Below are positions 16,450 through 24,262 of a stretch of DNA of 39,508 bases, in pieces (within the stretch, counting starts at the first letter, position 1; every line of letters starts with the position of its first letter). A program made the translations under genes and the position numbers. The notes beneath the pieces are model-generated. The model was not told the DNA's origin. It did not search any database and saw only the letters and a list, made by a program, of their open reading frames with translations. Origin of the DNA: Nitrospira sp. SG-bin2 (GTDB lineage Bacteria > Nitrospirota > Nitrospiria > Nitrospirales > Nitrospiraceae); the NCBI GenBank assembly GCA_002083405.1, contig LVWT01000004.1, positions 1-39,508 of the forward strand. The letters run 5' to 3'.

Positions 16450-16675
16450 CGACAACAACCTCCCTATGACCACCCAGCTGATGAGAATCTTCCTACAGCA
16501 GAACCAGCCCGTGTGAGCCTGTCGTAAAAAGCACTTCGCGAACGATGTGACCCGTATTCGGGTCCACCATCTCATGAAAGCCGACGCAGACCTATCAGGA
16601 AAACCCTGAAAGCAAGCCGGGAGATCACTGAGGAGCTTCGGAGAACTGAGGAACTGTGGATAAAGAGAAGAAAAC
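16450..16675 (-). promoter_or_regulatory. Upstream region of the urt-ure operon, with a small palindrome
   Basis: The 226 bp before urtB should hold its promoter unless it is read through from the two-component genes. A palindrome GACCCGTATTCGGGTC lies at 16549-16564 (6-bp arms, 4-base centre), about 100 bases before the start codon, and may be an operator or a hairpin. I see no NtrC/sigma-54 promoter with correct -24/-12 spacing. Confidence 0.35.
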
Positions 16676-17329
16676 TTAGGAGTAGGGCTGGACCAATCCG
16701 ACACCGATCGCGAAGCGAACGAGGCCAGGTACATCATGAATTTCCAGCCGTTCCATCAATTGGCTTCGGTGTGTTTCAACTGTTTTGACGCTCAAGTTGA
16801 GACGTTGAGCAATATCTTTCGTAGTATGCCCTTCCGCGATGAGCTGCAGGATTTCTCGCTGGCGCATACTAAGCTTGGCCAACGGGCCTACCGGTCCTTC
16901 AGTCTTTTCTCGATAGGCATCGATGGCATATTTCGCAACCGCAGGAGTCAGGTACCTCTCACCCTTGGCGACGGTCCTGATGGCCAACTCTAGTTCGGCC
17001 AGTTCTGCGCCTTTCAACAGATAGCCTGACGCGCCCACCTGCAACGCTTGCTGGAGATATTCTTCATTGGCATGCATCGACAGTAGAATCACGCGTGTAG
17101 CAGGAGACTCCCTGAGGATCCGGGCGGTCGCATCGAGTCCGTTCAATCCGGGCATCGCAATATCCATCAGGACGAGATCAGGAGTATCCGTCTGCACATA
17201 CTTGACGGCCTCCAACCCATCTCCCATATCCGCGACAACCTCGGTGCCCTCGATTTTTTGCAAGAGAGCCTTCATTCCGGCCCTGACCAAGCCATGATCT
17301 TCCACAAGAATAATTCGGATGTGGCTCAT
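16676..17329 (-). CDS. NarL/FixJ-family response regulator
   Basis: 217 residues. The N-terminal receiver domain has the acidic pair Glu10-Asp11, the phosphoacceptor Asp56 (LVLMDIAMPG) and a switch lysine near 105 (YLLKGAE). The C-terminal LuxR-type helix-turn-helix at about 150-210 has LSMRQREILQLIAEGHTTKDIA, the recognition helix in LSVKTVETHRSQLMERLEI. Its ATG overlaps the stop of the histidine-kinase gene by 4 bases, so the two form a cognate pair. It ends 226 bases before urtB on the same strand, occupying the place where urtA is often found. It might control the urea genes; this is inference from position only. Confidence 0.92.
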   Translation of the reverse strand: MSHIRIILVEDHGLVRAGMKALLQKIEGTEVVADMGDGLEAVKYVQTDTPDLVLMDIAMPGLNGLDATARILRESPATRVILLSMHANEEYLQQALQVGASGYLLKGAELAELELAIRTVAKGERYLTPAVAKYAIDAYREKTEGPVGPLAKLSMRQREILQLIAEGHTTKDIAQRLNLSVKTVETHRSQLMERLEIHDVPGLVRFAIGVGLVQPYS

Positions 17330-18783
17330 GGCGATATCACCTCAGCCGTTACGTGTGGCTTCGTCTGCTCTTGCTCTGTGAGTGGGAAACACAGTTCAAG
17401 CCTGGTTCCTTCACCCGGCGCTGATGAAATGACCAAGCTGCCGCCGGCCAGCCGCACACGCTCTTCCATGCCGAGCAGCCCGATGCTTTCCCCGCTCTGT
17501 GCCCGCCGCCGTGCCAGTATCACATCGAATCCGACACCGTCGTCTTGGATAACAAGCGTGACTTCCTCACCTTGCCGACGCAACGCAAGACCGATCGTCT
17601 TGGCGTGCGAGTACTTCGCGATGTTGGTCAGCGCCTCCTGCGCGACCCGAAAGCAGGTGACCTCGATAGGGGCCGGGATTCGGCTGTCCATTCCTTCGAC
17701 AGAGAGCGAAAGGGTCCATCCATTACGCGCCGCCTGCCGGTTCGCGTACCATCGAAGTGCCGACACCAGACCCAGATCATCAAGGAGCGACGGTCGCAGG
17801 TCAAGAGCCAGCGTCCGCACTTGAGTCAGCAGGCGGTCCACCAGCTCAAGACTATCCGTGAGAGGACTGAAACGGGAATCCCTGACCTCGCCATGCTGGA
17901 TGTCTTGCAAGTCGATCTTCAGTGCCGTCAGCAACTGTCCGACTTCGTCGTGCAGATCTCGCGCAAGCCGGCTTCGCTCCTCTTCCTGCACTTGCATCAG
18001 TCGGCTGGAAAGTATCCGTAGGGAATGGTTGGCGGCGCTCAATTCAGCAGTTCGCTCTTGAACCTTTATTTCCAGCGCTTCATGCGCCTGTTGCAGAAGG
18101 GTCTCCCCTCGCTTCCGCTCGCTGATATCACGGATGACTTTCGAGACCCCCACAAACTGACCGACCGCATCCTTGAGCGGCGATAAGGTGACTGAGACAT
18201 CGATACACCGGCCGTCTTTGGTCAACCGTACGGCGTCATAGGTATGAATGTCATGCGCGCCCCGTACCGTAGCCAGCAGCCAGGCCATATCCCGACGCAG
18301 ATGTGCGGGAATCAGCGTCAGGATCGAACGACCGATCATCTCAGTGGCGGTATATCCGAAGATACGCTCTGCACCGGCATTCCATGTGGTCACGAATCCG
18401 TCGGGGGTCACGCTCAGAATGGCATCGCTGCTGCTCTCCACGATCGCACCCAGCCGCCTGGTGGCATCGTCGAGCTTCGCCCTTCTTGCTCGTGCGACAA
18501 GCCCCGCCGTAGTCCACAAGAGGATAATGCCCAGAATCCGATTGAAGATTGCGATGTCCTGGGGGATGCCCGGCAGAGAGAGCGTGTGCCCCATGTACAC
18601 AAGAACAGTCCCAATGGCTGCAACGACATAGGGGGCAATCGGCCACTCAATCCAGAGGGCCAAGAACACGCCGAAGGCATTCCCGACAACCCAGACCGCA
18701 TAACCCCACGGCATGAACACATCGGCCAGGAACGTTCCAGTCAGGATCAGCGGAATCAGTGCTCGGGCATAGTTAATGTTCAT
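17326..18783 (-). CDS. PAS-domain sensor histidine kinase (HisKA_3/NarX-like)
   Basis: 485 residues from the ATG at 18781-18783 (MNINYARALIPLIL); a frame to 18840 adds 19 residues without a better start. Four hydrophobic segments span about residues 9-100. A PAS domain follows at about 105-235 (IVESSSDAILSVTPDGFVTTWNAGAERIFGY) with its PAC end (VIRDISERKR). Then a coiled linker, the HisKA_3 dimerisation box ERSRLARDLHDEVGQLL with the phospho-histidine, and a HATPase domain with DDGVGFD and GLLGMEERV motifs. The membrane ligand is unknown. It pairs with the downstream NarL-type regulator. Confidence 0.92.
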   Translation of the reverse strand: MNINYARALIPLILTGTFLADVFMPWGYAVWVVGNAFGVFLALWIEWPIAPYVVAAIGTVLVYMGHTLSLPGIPQDIAIFNRILGIILLWTTAGLVARARRAKLDDATRRLGAIVESSSDAILSVTPDGFVTTWNAGAERIFGYTATEMIGRSILTLIPAHLRRDMAWLLATVRGAHDIHTYDAVRLTKDGRCIDVSVTLSPLKDAVGQFVGVSKVIRDISERKRGETLLQQAHEALEIKVQERTAELSAANHSLRILSSRLMQVQEEERSRLARDLHDEVGQLLTALKIDLQDIQHGEVRDSRFSPLTDSLELVDRLLTQVRTLALDLRPSLLDDLGLVSALRWYANRQAARNGWTLSLSVEGMDSRIPAPIEVTCFRVAQEALTNIAKYSHAKTIGLALRRQGEEVTLVIQDDGVGFDVILARRRAQSGESIGLLGMEERVRLAGGSLVISSAPGEGTRLELCFPLTEQEQTKPHVTAEVISP

Positions 18784-19014
18784 GGCAGTCCGCGATCTGA
18801 GAAACTCAACCGTCTGGCATCCGACGATGACACGAACCACGAAGCGACAGAAGGCCCAGCATCGCCCGGATGTGCATGATACTCCAAACAGGTGCCCTGA
18901 TCGAGAGCAGGGAGAATACGATGATCACAGGAGCTTAGCAGGCTACGGAAAAACTCGGCTTGCACATAAAGTATCGCTGCCATCTTACAGATGACACTAC
19001 AGATTCAATCGCAT

Positions 19015-19136
19015 CAGGATGCTCAAAAAGATCGTCCAGCAAGGCCGCAGCGAGAGAAGAGGCGAGGCGTACGCTTCGGTACGTTGAGCCTCTGAGCGAT
19101 GCGAGAACGCCGCTGGCGGACTTTTTCAGCATCCTG
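19015..19136. repeat. 122-bp imperfect palindromic intergenic repeat
   Basis: Begins CAGGATGCTCAAAAAG and ends with the near complement CTTTTTCAGCATCCTG; the centre folds on CGTAC GCTTCG GTACG. The two arms pair with scattered mismatches over the whole length. I recall sequences of this kind as high-copy intergenic elements in Nitrospira-like genomes, which is memory and not a search. It abuts the stop codon of the EamA gene, where it may act as terminator. Confidence 0.7.
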
Positions 19137-20045
19137 TTAGTGAGTGGACTCAACCGTTTGGCGGTTAACCACCCAGACGCCGGCCAGAATAAGACCGATG
19201 CCGATAACTTCAATAAGGCCGACCGCTTCGTTCAGAATCAGCGCAGATAGCCCGATAGCAGCTACCGGCGTGAGGTTCCCCAAAACTGAGGCTCGCGACG
19301 GACCGATGCCTTTCACGCCGAACAGCCAAGCCTGCTGCGCCACGGCCGTGGCAAAGACCACGAGATAGCCCAGCGCCATCCAGTCGGACAGGGTCACCGA
19401 CGCGACGCCTGCATCCAACATCTTCCGATCGGTCCAGAGCAACGGGACCTGCAAGGCGGTCGCAACCAACAGTGTAGTCCAGTTGACGGTCAACGCCGAG
19501 ACCCGTTCCATGACCGCACGGCTGCCGATGCTATACAGCGCCCAACTCACGACGCCCAGAAAGACCAGCGTGCTGCCCAGCAACGGCTGTTCGCCGGCTG
19601 CCTGGAAACCCGCCACAGATACCAACCCGACACCGGCAAAGGAAAGACCGGCCCCGGCCCACACGGCACGGAGCGGGACATCGCGGATCAACATGGCCGA
19701 AAGAAGCGCGGTCACCACGGGGCTCGATCCGATAATGACGCCCCCGACAGCTCCACTTACATACTTGAGCCCCATCAGAATCAGCAGATGATTTCCCAAC
19801 ACGCCGAGCCCGAGCAGGCCCAACAGGCGGAGATCCGACCTGCTGATCTTGATGACGCCGCCTTCCTGCCACCACCAGGTTGCCAGGAGGATGGCCAATC
19901 CGCCGACATCGCGCAAAACCGACGCTTCGACTGCGGAAAAAGACCCCAGTGCCATCTTCTGTGCAACGATCGACCCGCCCCAGAGCACGGCTGCGAGCAC
20001 GACCGACCCGTAGGCCAACGTTGGGGATGGGGGCGCCATGGCCAT
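19137..20045 (-). CDS. EamA-family (drug/metabolite superfamily) membrane transporter
   Basis: 302 residues with ten hydrophobic segments arranged as two EamA repeats (about 10-140 and 155-290). The first begins YGSVVLAAVLWGGSIVAQK, the family's typical helix 1 with WG; the second begins GSTLVFLGVVSWALYSIGSR and includes GPSRASVLGNLTPVAAIGLSALILNE, the conserved helix 8-9 region. These are exporters of amino acids or other metabolites; the substrate cannot be inferred. Start could be ATG at 20045 or at 20039. No operon partner. Confidence 0.88.
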   Translation of the reverse strand: MAMAPPSPTLAYGSVVLAAVLWGGSIVAQKMALGSFSAVEASVLRDVGGLAILLATWWWQEGGVIKISRSDLRLLGLLGLGVLGNHLLILMGLKYVSGAVGGVIIGSSPVVTALLSAMLIRDVPLRAVWAGAGLSFAGVGLVSVAGFQAAGEQPLLGSTLVFLGVVSWALYSIGSRAVMERVSALTVNWTTLLVATALQVPLLWTDRKMLDAGVASVTLSDWMALGYLVVFATAVAQQAWLFGVKGIGPSRASVLGNLTPVAAIGLSALILNEAVGLIEVIGIGLILAGVWVVNRQTVESTH

Positions 20046-20174
20046 GGGACATACCGCTGTTTCTCGATCGCGTCAAGGAGTATTCCGCCACCGATCCAAC
20101 GCTTGACGCTGTTTACATTTCTGACTACCATTCGTCTAACCGTTGCGACCTATCAAAAATAGAGGAGGCATTTC

Positions 20175-20564
20175 ATGCGTCATAAGCAACATCTCCGCGG
20201 ATATGTGTCCATCATATTGGCTGCGTCTCTCCTGGCGGCGGGGTGCACGAAGGATCTGGTCCGCGATGATGTGCGCTATGCGCAAACGGGCGCCCATTGT
20301 TCAGGGTCCGAAGGTGTCGACGACTCTTCGATCGCCGTGCTGCCCGTGCCCATCGTCGCATTCTTCGTGCCGCACGTGAATCTCCACGATATCAAAGCCG
20401 ACGATTATCTGAAGCGCTGCGGCGATTCGACGAAGCTCATCAACCGGCAGGTGACGGTCAACCGTACCGGCTGCATCCCAGCCGGGCTGACCCGCATCAT
20501 CACTCTAGGCATTTGGCAATGGTGCCCGGCTCGTGTGTCCTGGGAAGCGGATGTGAAGACCTAA
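20175..20564 (+). CDS. Small lipoprotein resembling the Bor family
   Basis: 129 residues with an AGAGGAGG site six bases before the ATG. Residues 1-22 are a lipoprotein signal with lipobox LAAGC; the mature protein starts CTKDLVRDD. The C-terminal part, TRIITLGIWQWCPARVSWEA, resembles the GFITLGIYTPLEARVYC region of the phage-lambda Bor lipoprotein family, and two internal Cys (43 and 82) could pair with others. Single gene. Bor-like proteins are outer-membrane lipoproteins of uncertain role; the match is weak and made by eye. Confidence 0.6.
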   Translation: MRHKQHLRGYVSIILAASLLAAGCTKDLVRDDVRYAQTGAHCSGSEGVDDSSIAVLPVPIVAFFVPHVNLHDIKADDYLKRCGDSTKLINRQVTVNRTGCIPAGLTRIITLGIWQWCPARVSWEADVKT

Positions 20565-20569
20565 ACTGA

Positions 20570-20594
20570 GGTTCAAATCCAGCTGGGACCACCA
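20570..20594 (+). other. tRNA 3'-end remnant, possible attachment site
   Basis: GGTTCAAATCC followed by AGCTGGGACCACCA has the layout of the TψC loop, the 3' T-stem strand, the 3' acceptor strand, discriminator base A and encoded CCA of a tRNA gene. The 5' side has no matching acceptor strand (TGGTCCCA-like) nor D or anticodon arms, so this is not a whole tRNA. Such 25-bp 3' ends are left by integrative elements that recombine at tRNA genes. It lies 5 bases after the Bor-like gene and 280 bases before a transposase remnant. Confidence 0.55.
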
Positions 20595-20620
20595 CATTGA
20601 TTTTATTGAAGCTTTAGACT

Positions 20621-20658
20621 CCGTGTTTGAGGAGCATACAAATGTTCCTCAAACACGG
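20621..20658. repeat. Perfect 13-bp inverted repeat
   Basis: CCGTGTTTGAGGA (20621-20633) and its complement (20646-20658) flank a 12-base loop. It could be a terminator for the Bor-like gene, though no T run follows, or the end structure of a mobile element. The surrounding 20595-20870 stretch has no convincing gene; a minus-strand frame there (up to 88 codons) has no recognisable features. Confidence 0.55.
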
Positions 20659-20870
20659 AAATCTTGTCGCTCCGAAAACTCGCCAACATCTGCCGTGCTG
20701 ACTCCTCGTAAAACGAGACAGCTTGTTTCAACTGTACCGGACAAATCATAGTGTAGATCTGCCGTGGTATCAACCCGGATTCCGTAGTAGACCGATGTTG
20801 ATGTAGAATCGGCGGCCAAATTCTTCTTGGAGCACAGAAGATTTGGCATGCGCCCTCGTCAGCCCCCACG

Positions 20871-21400
20871 TCACCGCTCTATCCGAAGATCCGCTCCGCC
20901 TTCACGGACCATCTGATCACGGTGTGGGCCGGCGCCATCTTGCTGCGCCTGTACTTCGAACTGATTGGGCTGCACGCGAGGCTCGCTCCGTGCCTCGTCC
21001 CGTTCACGACGACCTCGAACAATCAGATTCCGGCCATCGACGTGCTGCTGGCCTGGTGGTCTGGGCCCACCCTCGGTGCCGAACGCTTTGAGCACATGAC
21101 CCGCTATCGCCGTGATCCGCTGTTGCCACGGCTGCTCGGCCTGCCTCGGTTTCCCTCCCCCGATACGCTGCGACGGTGCTTCTCGAGCTTCACGTATCGA
21201 CGGACGACCGAGGTGTCGGAGGCCCTGATGCGGGTGTCGTTGGCGTGCGTGAATTTCTCGCGCGCGCCCTGACGATGCTGCCCCCAGACATCAGATTGGT
21301 CTGGTTCGGACGGACTCGGGATTCTTTGTGACGGCCTTCCTCACGGCCTTAGAGACGCGCGACTTGCCGTACATCATCCTGATGGTGCCAAGTGTGAGTT
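20871..21400 (+). pseudogene. Broken IS1380-family transposase
   Basis: Frame one from 20871 reads SPLYPKIRSAFTDHLITVW, then ILLRLYFELIGL and PLLPRLLGLPRFPSPDTLRR, the N-terminal part of IS1380 transposases, and stops at 21270-21272. A second frame from about 21307 reads RTDSGFFVTAFLTALETRDL then PYIILM, which is the segment around a catalytic Asp much later in the same protein. So the gene has lost its start, a central block and its C-terminus, and is frameshifted. No terminal repeats were found. It sits between the tRNA-like remnant and chlorite dismutase. Confidence 0.75.
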
Positions 21401-21466
21401 CGCGTGCAGCCATCTCAAGGAATGCGACGAGGAAAGGAGACACTCTGGGCCATGACCTTGGCAAAT

Positions 21467-21502
21467 ACGCGTCTCGGTCCTGGAGGCAAGACCGAGACGC
21501 GT
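21467..21502 (-). terminator. Hairpin after chlorite dismutase
   Basis: Perfect 13-bp stem (ACGCGTCTCGGTC at 21467-21479, complement at 21490-21502) with a 10-base loop, 20 bases beyond the cld stop on the minus strand. The following T content is weak (TATTTGCC), so termination efficiency is uncertain. Confidence 0.55.
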
Positions 21503-21521
21503 GTCGTGCGGCGATACAGAC

Positions 21522-22307
21522 TTAGCGGCTTAGGATCTCCAGAACTTCATCCAGGGGGCGGATGCTGCCAAGTAGTGTAGGCTCGCCGAACTGTTTGTTG
21601 TGGTGATTCTCTTTCACCTGCAGTAACGCGGTCACGAGATTGTTAAAGTCATCCAGCTTGGCAGTCTCGAAATACGTGATGAAATCTAGATCATCCAAGC
21701 CGCTAGAGTGATAAAGCTTGCGCTTGACGGTCTTCAGATAGACCAGCGTCGCATCTGCATGCTCCTTCATCAAGGCGGTTCGGGTGTCTTGTGACATCAG
21801 CCACCAATCGGCATCTTTGCGGACAGGGACAACCACCACATACGGACTACCCTGAGGGGGTGGAGTCTTCAGTTCGGCCTTCACATCCTCAGGAAATTTT
21901 GGCACATAGTTCAGCGCCTTCGTGATGCCATTGAACGTGTCCGTGTTCTTGAGGGCTTTCCCAAACGTCGTGCCCATGAAGTCCACCAGAAAATTCTGGT
22001 TGTCGAGAATTTCCGTGGAATGTACTCTGAAGAAAAAATCCGCTTTCTCGGACAACCCCCTCAACAAGTACGTATCCACGGTGACCTTGTCAGCATGCTT
22101 CTGAAACACCTTTTTCACGTCTGCCACACCGCTGGCCCTGGCTTCCTTATCCATTTGCGACCATTGATCTCCAACCTTGAAGACAGCAAATGTTGCGTAT
22201 ACTCCTGGGTCCTTTAATAACTTCTCCCGATCCACCTCAGCGCTGGCGACCCGTGCAAGAGAAACGACAGCAAAAATTATTAGGACCAAGATTATTTTGT
22301 TCCGCAT
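21522..22307 (-). CDS. cld: Periplasmic chlorite dismutase
   Basis: 261 residues. A haem b enzyme converting chlorite to chloride and O2. Residues 1-23 form a signal peptide (VASA|EVDREKLL). The C-terminal half matches the pentameric Nitrospira/Proteobacteria lineage: VPVRKDADWW, then MKEHADATLVYLKTVKRKLY, HSSGLDDLDFITYFET and FGEPTLLGSI. Proximal His183, distal Arg196 (TVKRK), Lys164 and Glu233 have exactly the relative spacing of the Dechloromonas residues His170, Arg183, Lys151 and Glu220, so the enzyme should be active. AAGGAGG precedes the ATG. It lies beside a transposase relic and a 44-codon ORF; acquisition by transfer is plausible. Confidence 0.93.
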   Translation of the reverse strand: MRNKIILVLIIFAVVSLARVASAEVDREKLLKDPGVYATFAVFKVGDQWSQMDKEARASGVADVKKVFQKHADKVTVDTYLLRGLSEKADFFFRVHSTEILDNQNFLVDFMGTTFGKALKNTDTFNGITKALNYVPKFPEDVKAELKTPPPQGSPYVVVVPVRKDADWWLMSQDTRTALMKEHADATLVYLKTVKRKLYHSSGLDDLDFITYFETAKLDDFNNLVTALLQVKENHHNKQFGEPTLLGSIRPLDEVLEILSR

Positions 22308-22334
22308 GCAGTCCTCCTTACAAGTAGGTGTTAA

Positions 22335-22469
22335 TTAAAATCCCATTTTGCTGGGAATATTGAGTGTCACGTTCTTGAATGTTCTGCGGTCTTCATCGTC
22401 CACGAGGGGCTCGACCAATTTTGAGATAGGTTCTAGTATTGTGCATACTGCCCTCTGGGCAACTGTCAT
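22335..22469 (-). CDS. Small ORF (44 residues) upstream of cld
   Basis: ATG at 22467-22469 with an unusually strong site (GGAGGAGGAGC directly before it). The product begins MTVAQRAVCTILEPISKLVE and ends LNIPSKMGF, with the acidic-basic stretch LVDDEDRRTF between; no signal or membrane segment. The stop is 27 bases before the cld ATG, and cld has its own ribosome binding site, so the two are probably co-transcribed. I recognise no family. It may be a real small protein of the cld operon or a translated leader. Confidence 0.5.
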   Translation of the reverse strand: MTVAQRAVCTILEPISKLVEPLVDDEDRRTFKNVTLNIPSKMGF

Positions 22470-22633
22470 GCTCCTCCTCCGTGTGAATTGATATTCGCGG
22501 TCAGATCCGGAACCGCGTGTGGGCTATGCACTCATCGCACAGCCCAAGCTGCACCTCTACCGTCCGACTCGTATCCCTCTGTATGAGGGACCTCACTAGC
22601 CGTTCTTATGAGTCTGTCTTCCGAGCAAAATCC

Positions 22634-22849
22634 TTACACCGCACCAATCTTTATTCTCGTCGTGGCCCGAATAGGCGTAACTGATTGATCTGCCTCGTGA
22701 TATCTTCTGATTCGATGTTGCAGCGCTGTATGGACTAGCAGAGAACCGCGCAGGCGGTCCTCATCAACCCACATCTCACAGCAACGTATGTTCCCAGACG
22801 GTGTGACAAGGTAAAGAGAGTATTTCGGTAACTTGCTTTCGAGACGCAC
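22634..22849 (-). CDS. Hypothetical small protein, weak support
   Basis: A 71-codon frame with a GTG start (MRLESKLPKYSLYLVTPSGN, ending RATTRIKIGAV). The composition looks protein-like and the strand agrees with cld, but there is no clear ribosome binding site, its first codons overlap the sigma-factor upstream region, and I know no homologue. The 22470-22633 part between it and the 44-codon ORF contains a hairpin (TGGGCTATGC with GCACAGCCCA) and no gene. Confidence 0.25.
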   Translation of the reverse strand: MRLESKLPKYSLYLVTPSGNIRCCEMWVDEDRLRGSLLVHTALQHRIRRYHEADQSVTPIRATTRIKIGAV

Positions 22850-22874
22850 TACGATTAACGTCCGCCTATTGGGT

Positions 22875-23465
22875 ATGGTTGATCAGCACAAGTTATCTGA
22901 CCCGACAGAATGGATTGATCTGTACGGTGACTACCTCTTTCGCTATGCACTCTTGCGGATTCGCCATCCACACATTGCTGAGGATCTCCTCCAGGAGACG
23001 TTGTTGGCTGCGCTCCAATCACGAAACACCTATGCCGGACATTCGTCCGAACGCTTCTGGCTCCTTGGAATTCTCAAGCACAAACTCATCGACCATTATC
23101 GCAAAACGAGTCAGTGGGAACTTGCAGATGTCCCTACCCCTGATGCTTGGAACATCTCCTTCGATGAAAAGGGCCATTGGAGGAGGGACGAGATGATCCC
23201 GAAAGAATGGATGATAGATCCCAGTACAATCCTTGAACGGAAAGAATTCTGGGAAGGAGTTACTCGATGTTTGGGAGCACTCCCCACGCGTCAGGCCAAT
23301 GCGTTTTCCTTACGTGTAATCGAAGGCCACAGCGGGAAGGAAGTATGCGAGACATTGGCCATCTCTGAAGCAAATCTGTGGGTAATTCTGTATCGTGTGC
23401 GCATGCACCTACGACGTTGCTTGGAAATGATGTGGCAGGATCGGGAAAATCGGAAACGGGTGTGA
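22875..23465 (+). CDS. ECF-type RNA polymerase sigma factor
   Basis: 196 residues from the ATG at 22875; a frame starting at TTG 22833 adds 14 residues and cannot be excluded. Region 2 is clear (WIDLYGDYLFRYALLRIRHP, IAEDLLQETLLAALQ, RFWLLGILKHKLIDHYRK), region 4 likewise (CLGALPTRQANAFSLRVIEG, then a helix-turn-helix to YRVRMHLRRCLE). It directs polymerase to a small regulon. The next gene starts one base after its stop and encodes a zinc-finger protein, the usual anti-sigma arrangement. The signal sensed is unknown. It is transcribed divergently from cld. Confidence 0.9.
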   Translation: MVDQHKLSDPTEWIDLYGDYLFRYALLRIRHPHIAEDLLQETLLAALQSRNTYAGHSSERFWLLGILKHKLIDHYRKTSQWELADVPTPDAWNISFDEKGHWRRDEMIPKEWMIDPSTILERKEFWEGVTRCLGALPTRQANAFSLRVIEGHSGKEVCETLAISEANLWVILYRVRMHLRRCLEMMWQDRENRKRV

Positions 23466-23466
23466 C

Positions 23467-23736
23467 ATGCTTTCATGTCACGAGGTCACGCAGTTAGTCT
23501 CAGAATCCTTTGATCATCCGCTTCCATTCCGAAGACGAATCGGGATGCAGTTCCACTTACTCATCTGCAAATGGTGTGATCGGTTCCGCCGCCAGATACT
23601 TTTCATCCAAGACAGCCTCCGTCGAGGTGCCACTCAGCTTGAAAGCCAGGACCTCTCTTTTCTCGTATCACTCTCCCCTGCTGCCCGTGAGCGGATCAAA
23701 CAGGTACTTTTGCGTCATGGTGATCCCGATGAGTAG
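23467..23736 (+). CDS. Putative zinc-finger anti-sigma factor
   Basis: 89 residues, starting one base after the sigma-factor stop. The sequence LSCHEVTQLVSESFD at the front and HLLICKWC at about 30-37 give the HxxxCxxC zinc-binding pattern of ZAS/zf-HC2 anti-sigma domains. There is no membrane segment, so the sensor would be cytoplasmic, unlike many anti-sigma factors. C-terminal half (LSFLVSLSPAARERIKQVLL) is amphipathic helix and may wrap the sigma factor. Confidence 0.7.
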   Translation: MLSCHEVTQLVSESFDHPLPFRRRIGMQFHLLICKWCDRFRRQILFIQDSLRRGATQLESQDLSFLVSLSPAARERIKQVLLRHGDPDE

Positions 23737-23828
23737 AAATTATCTTTTGTTTTGGAACAGGCAAAAGGTTACTACATAGCCTCGGACAATCGCCTTCTCC
23801 GATCTTGAGTTAGAGAGAGGTGCCCCAA

Positions 23829-24176
23829 ATGAAGAATCAGCACTTCGGAGACGTGAACGATTATCGGAGGTATGGACTACTCCGCACCCTCCGTGGAACT
23901 TCTTGCCTGTCGATCGATTGGTTGCTCACAAAGGATGACTGACGAACCGAAGGTGAGTTTCGGAATTATCTGTCGGCTCCCAATCTTTGGCGACACTACG
24001 ACTCTGAACTCTACGACAAACTTCAGGGGTTGCAGCCAGGAGTTCAGCGATCAGTTGAATATGCGAGAGAATGGGGAGCTGATACCAAAAGCATCGTACT
24101 TCGAATCTTTACTTGGGGATTGCTTGTTTTAGTCGCGCTGTCTTTCATATTAACTAAGTCTTCCAGGCCCGCGTAA
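23829..24176 (+). pseudogene. MKNQxFGDxNDYRRYGLLR-type protein with an in-frame stop
   Basis: 116 codons in one frame, interrupted once by TGA at 23940-23942. It begins MKNQHFGDVNDYRRYGLLRT, the start of a widespread uncharacterised family that continues with WLLTPDDGRTDGEFRRYL. Here the text is WLLTKDD-stop-RTEGEFRNYL, so the family's conserved Gly codon GGA has become TGA by one change. The last 25 codons encode a hydrophobic segment (LRIFTWGLLVLVALSFIL) not expected in the family. Probably inactivated, unless the stop is a sequencing error. Confidence 0.7.
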
Positions 24177-24262
24177 AATAAGGCGAAGTCGAATTCGAAT
24201 TAAAACGAGGGTTTAGGCCTGGGGTGAGTATCCATGCGCGGAAGGAGTAATGGATCTCAACC

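Noticed and set aside
16450..16675. Sigma-54 (NtrC) promoter before urtB
   Set aside because: No TGGCAC-N5-TTGC-like element with correct spacing was found on the minus strand.
18244..18879. 211-codon frame opposite the histidine kinase
   Set aside because: No domain, no ribosome site, and the kinase frame is certain.
20570..20594. Functional tRNA gene
   Set aside because: Only the TψC loop and 3' acceptor side are present; the D, anticodon and 5' acceptor parts are missing.
20603..20869. 88-codon minus-strand ORF
   Set aside because: No start with a ribosome site, overlaps the inverted repeat and the transposase remnant, and no family is recognisable.
23940..23942. TGA as a selenocysteine codon
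   Set aside because: Relatives are expected to have Gly here, not Cys; no recognisable SECIS-like hairpin follows. A nonsense mutation is simpler.
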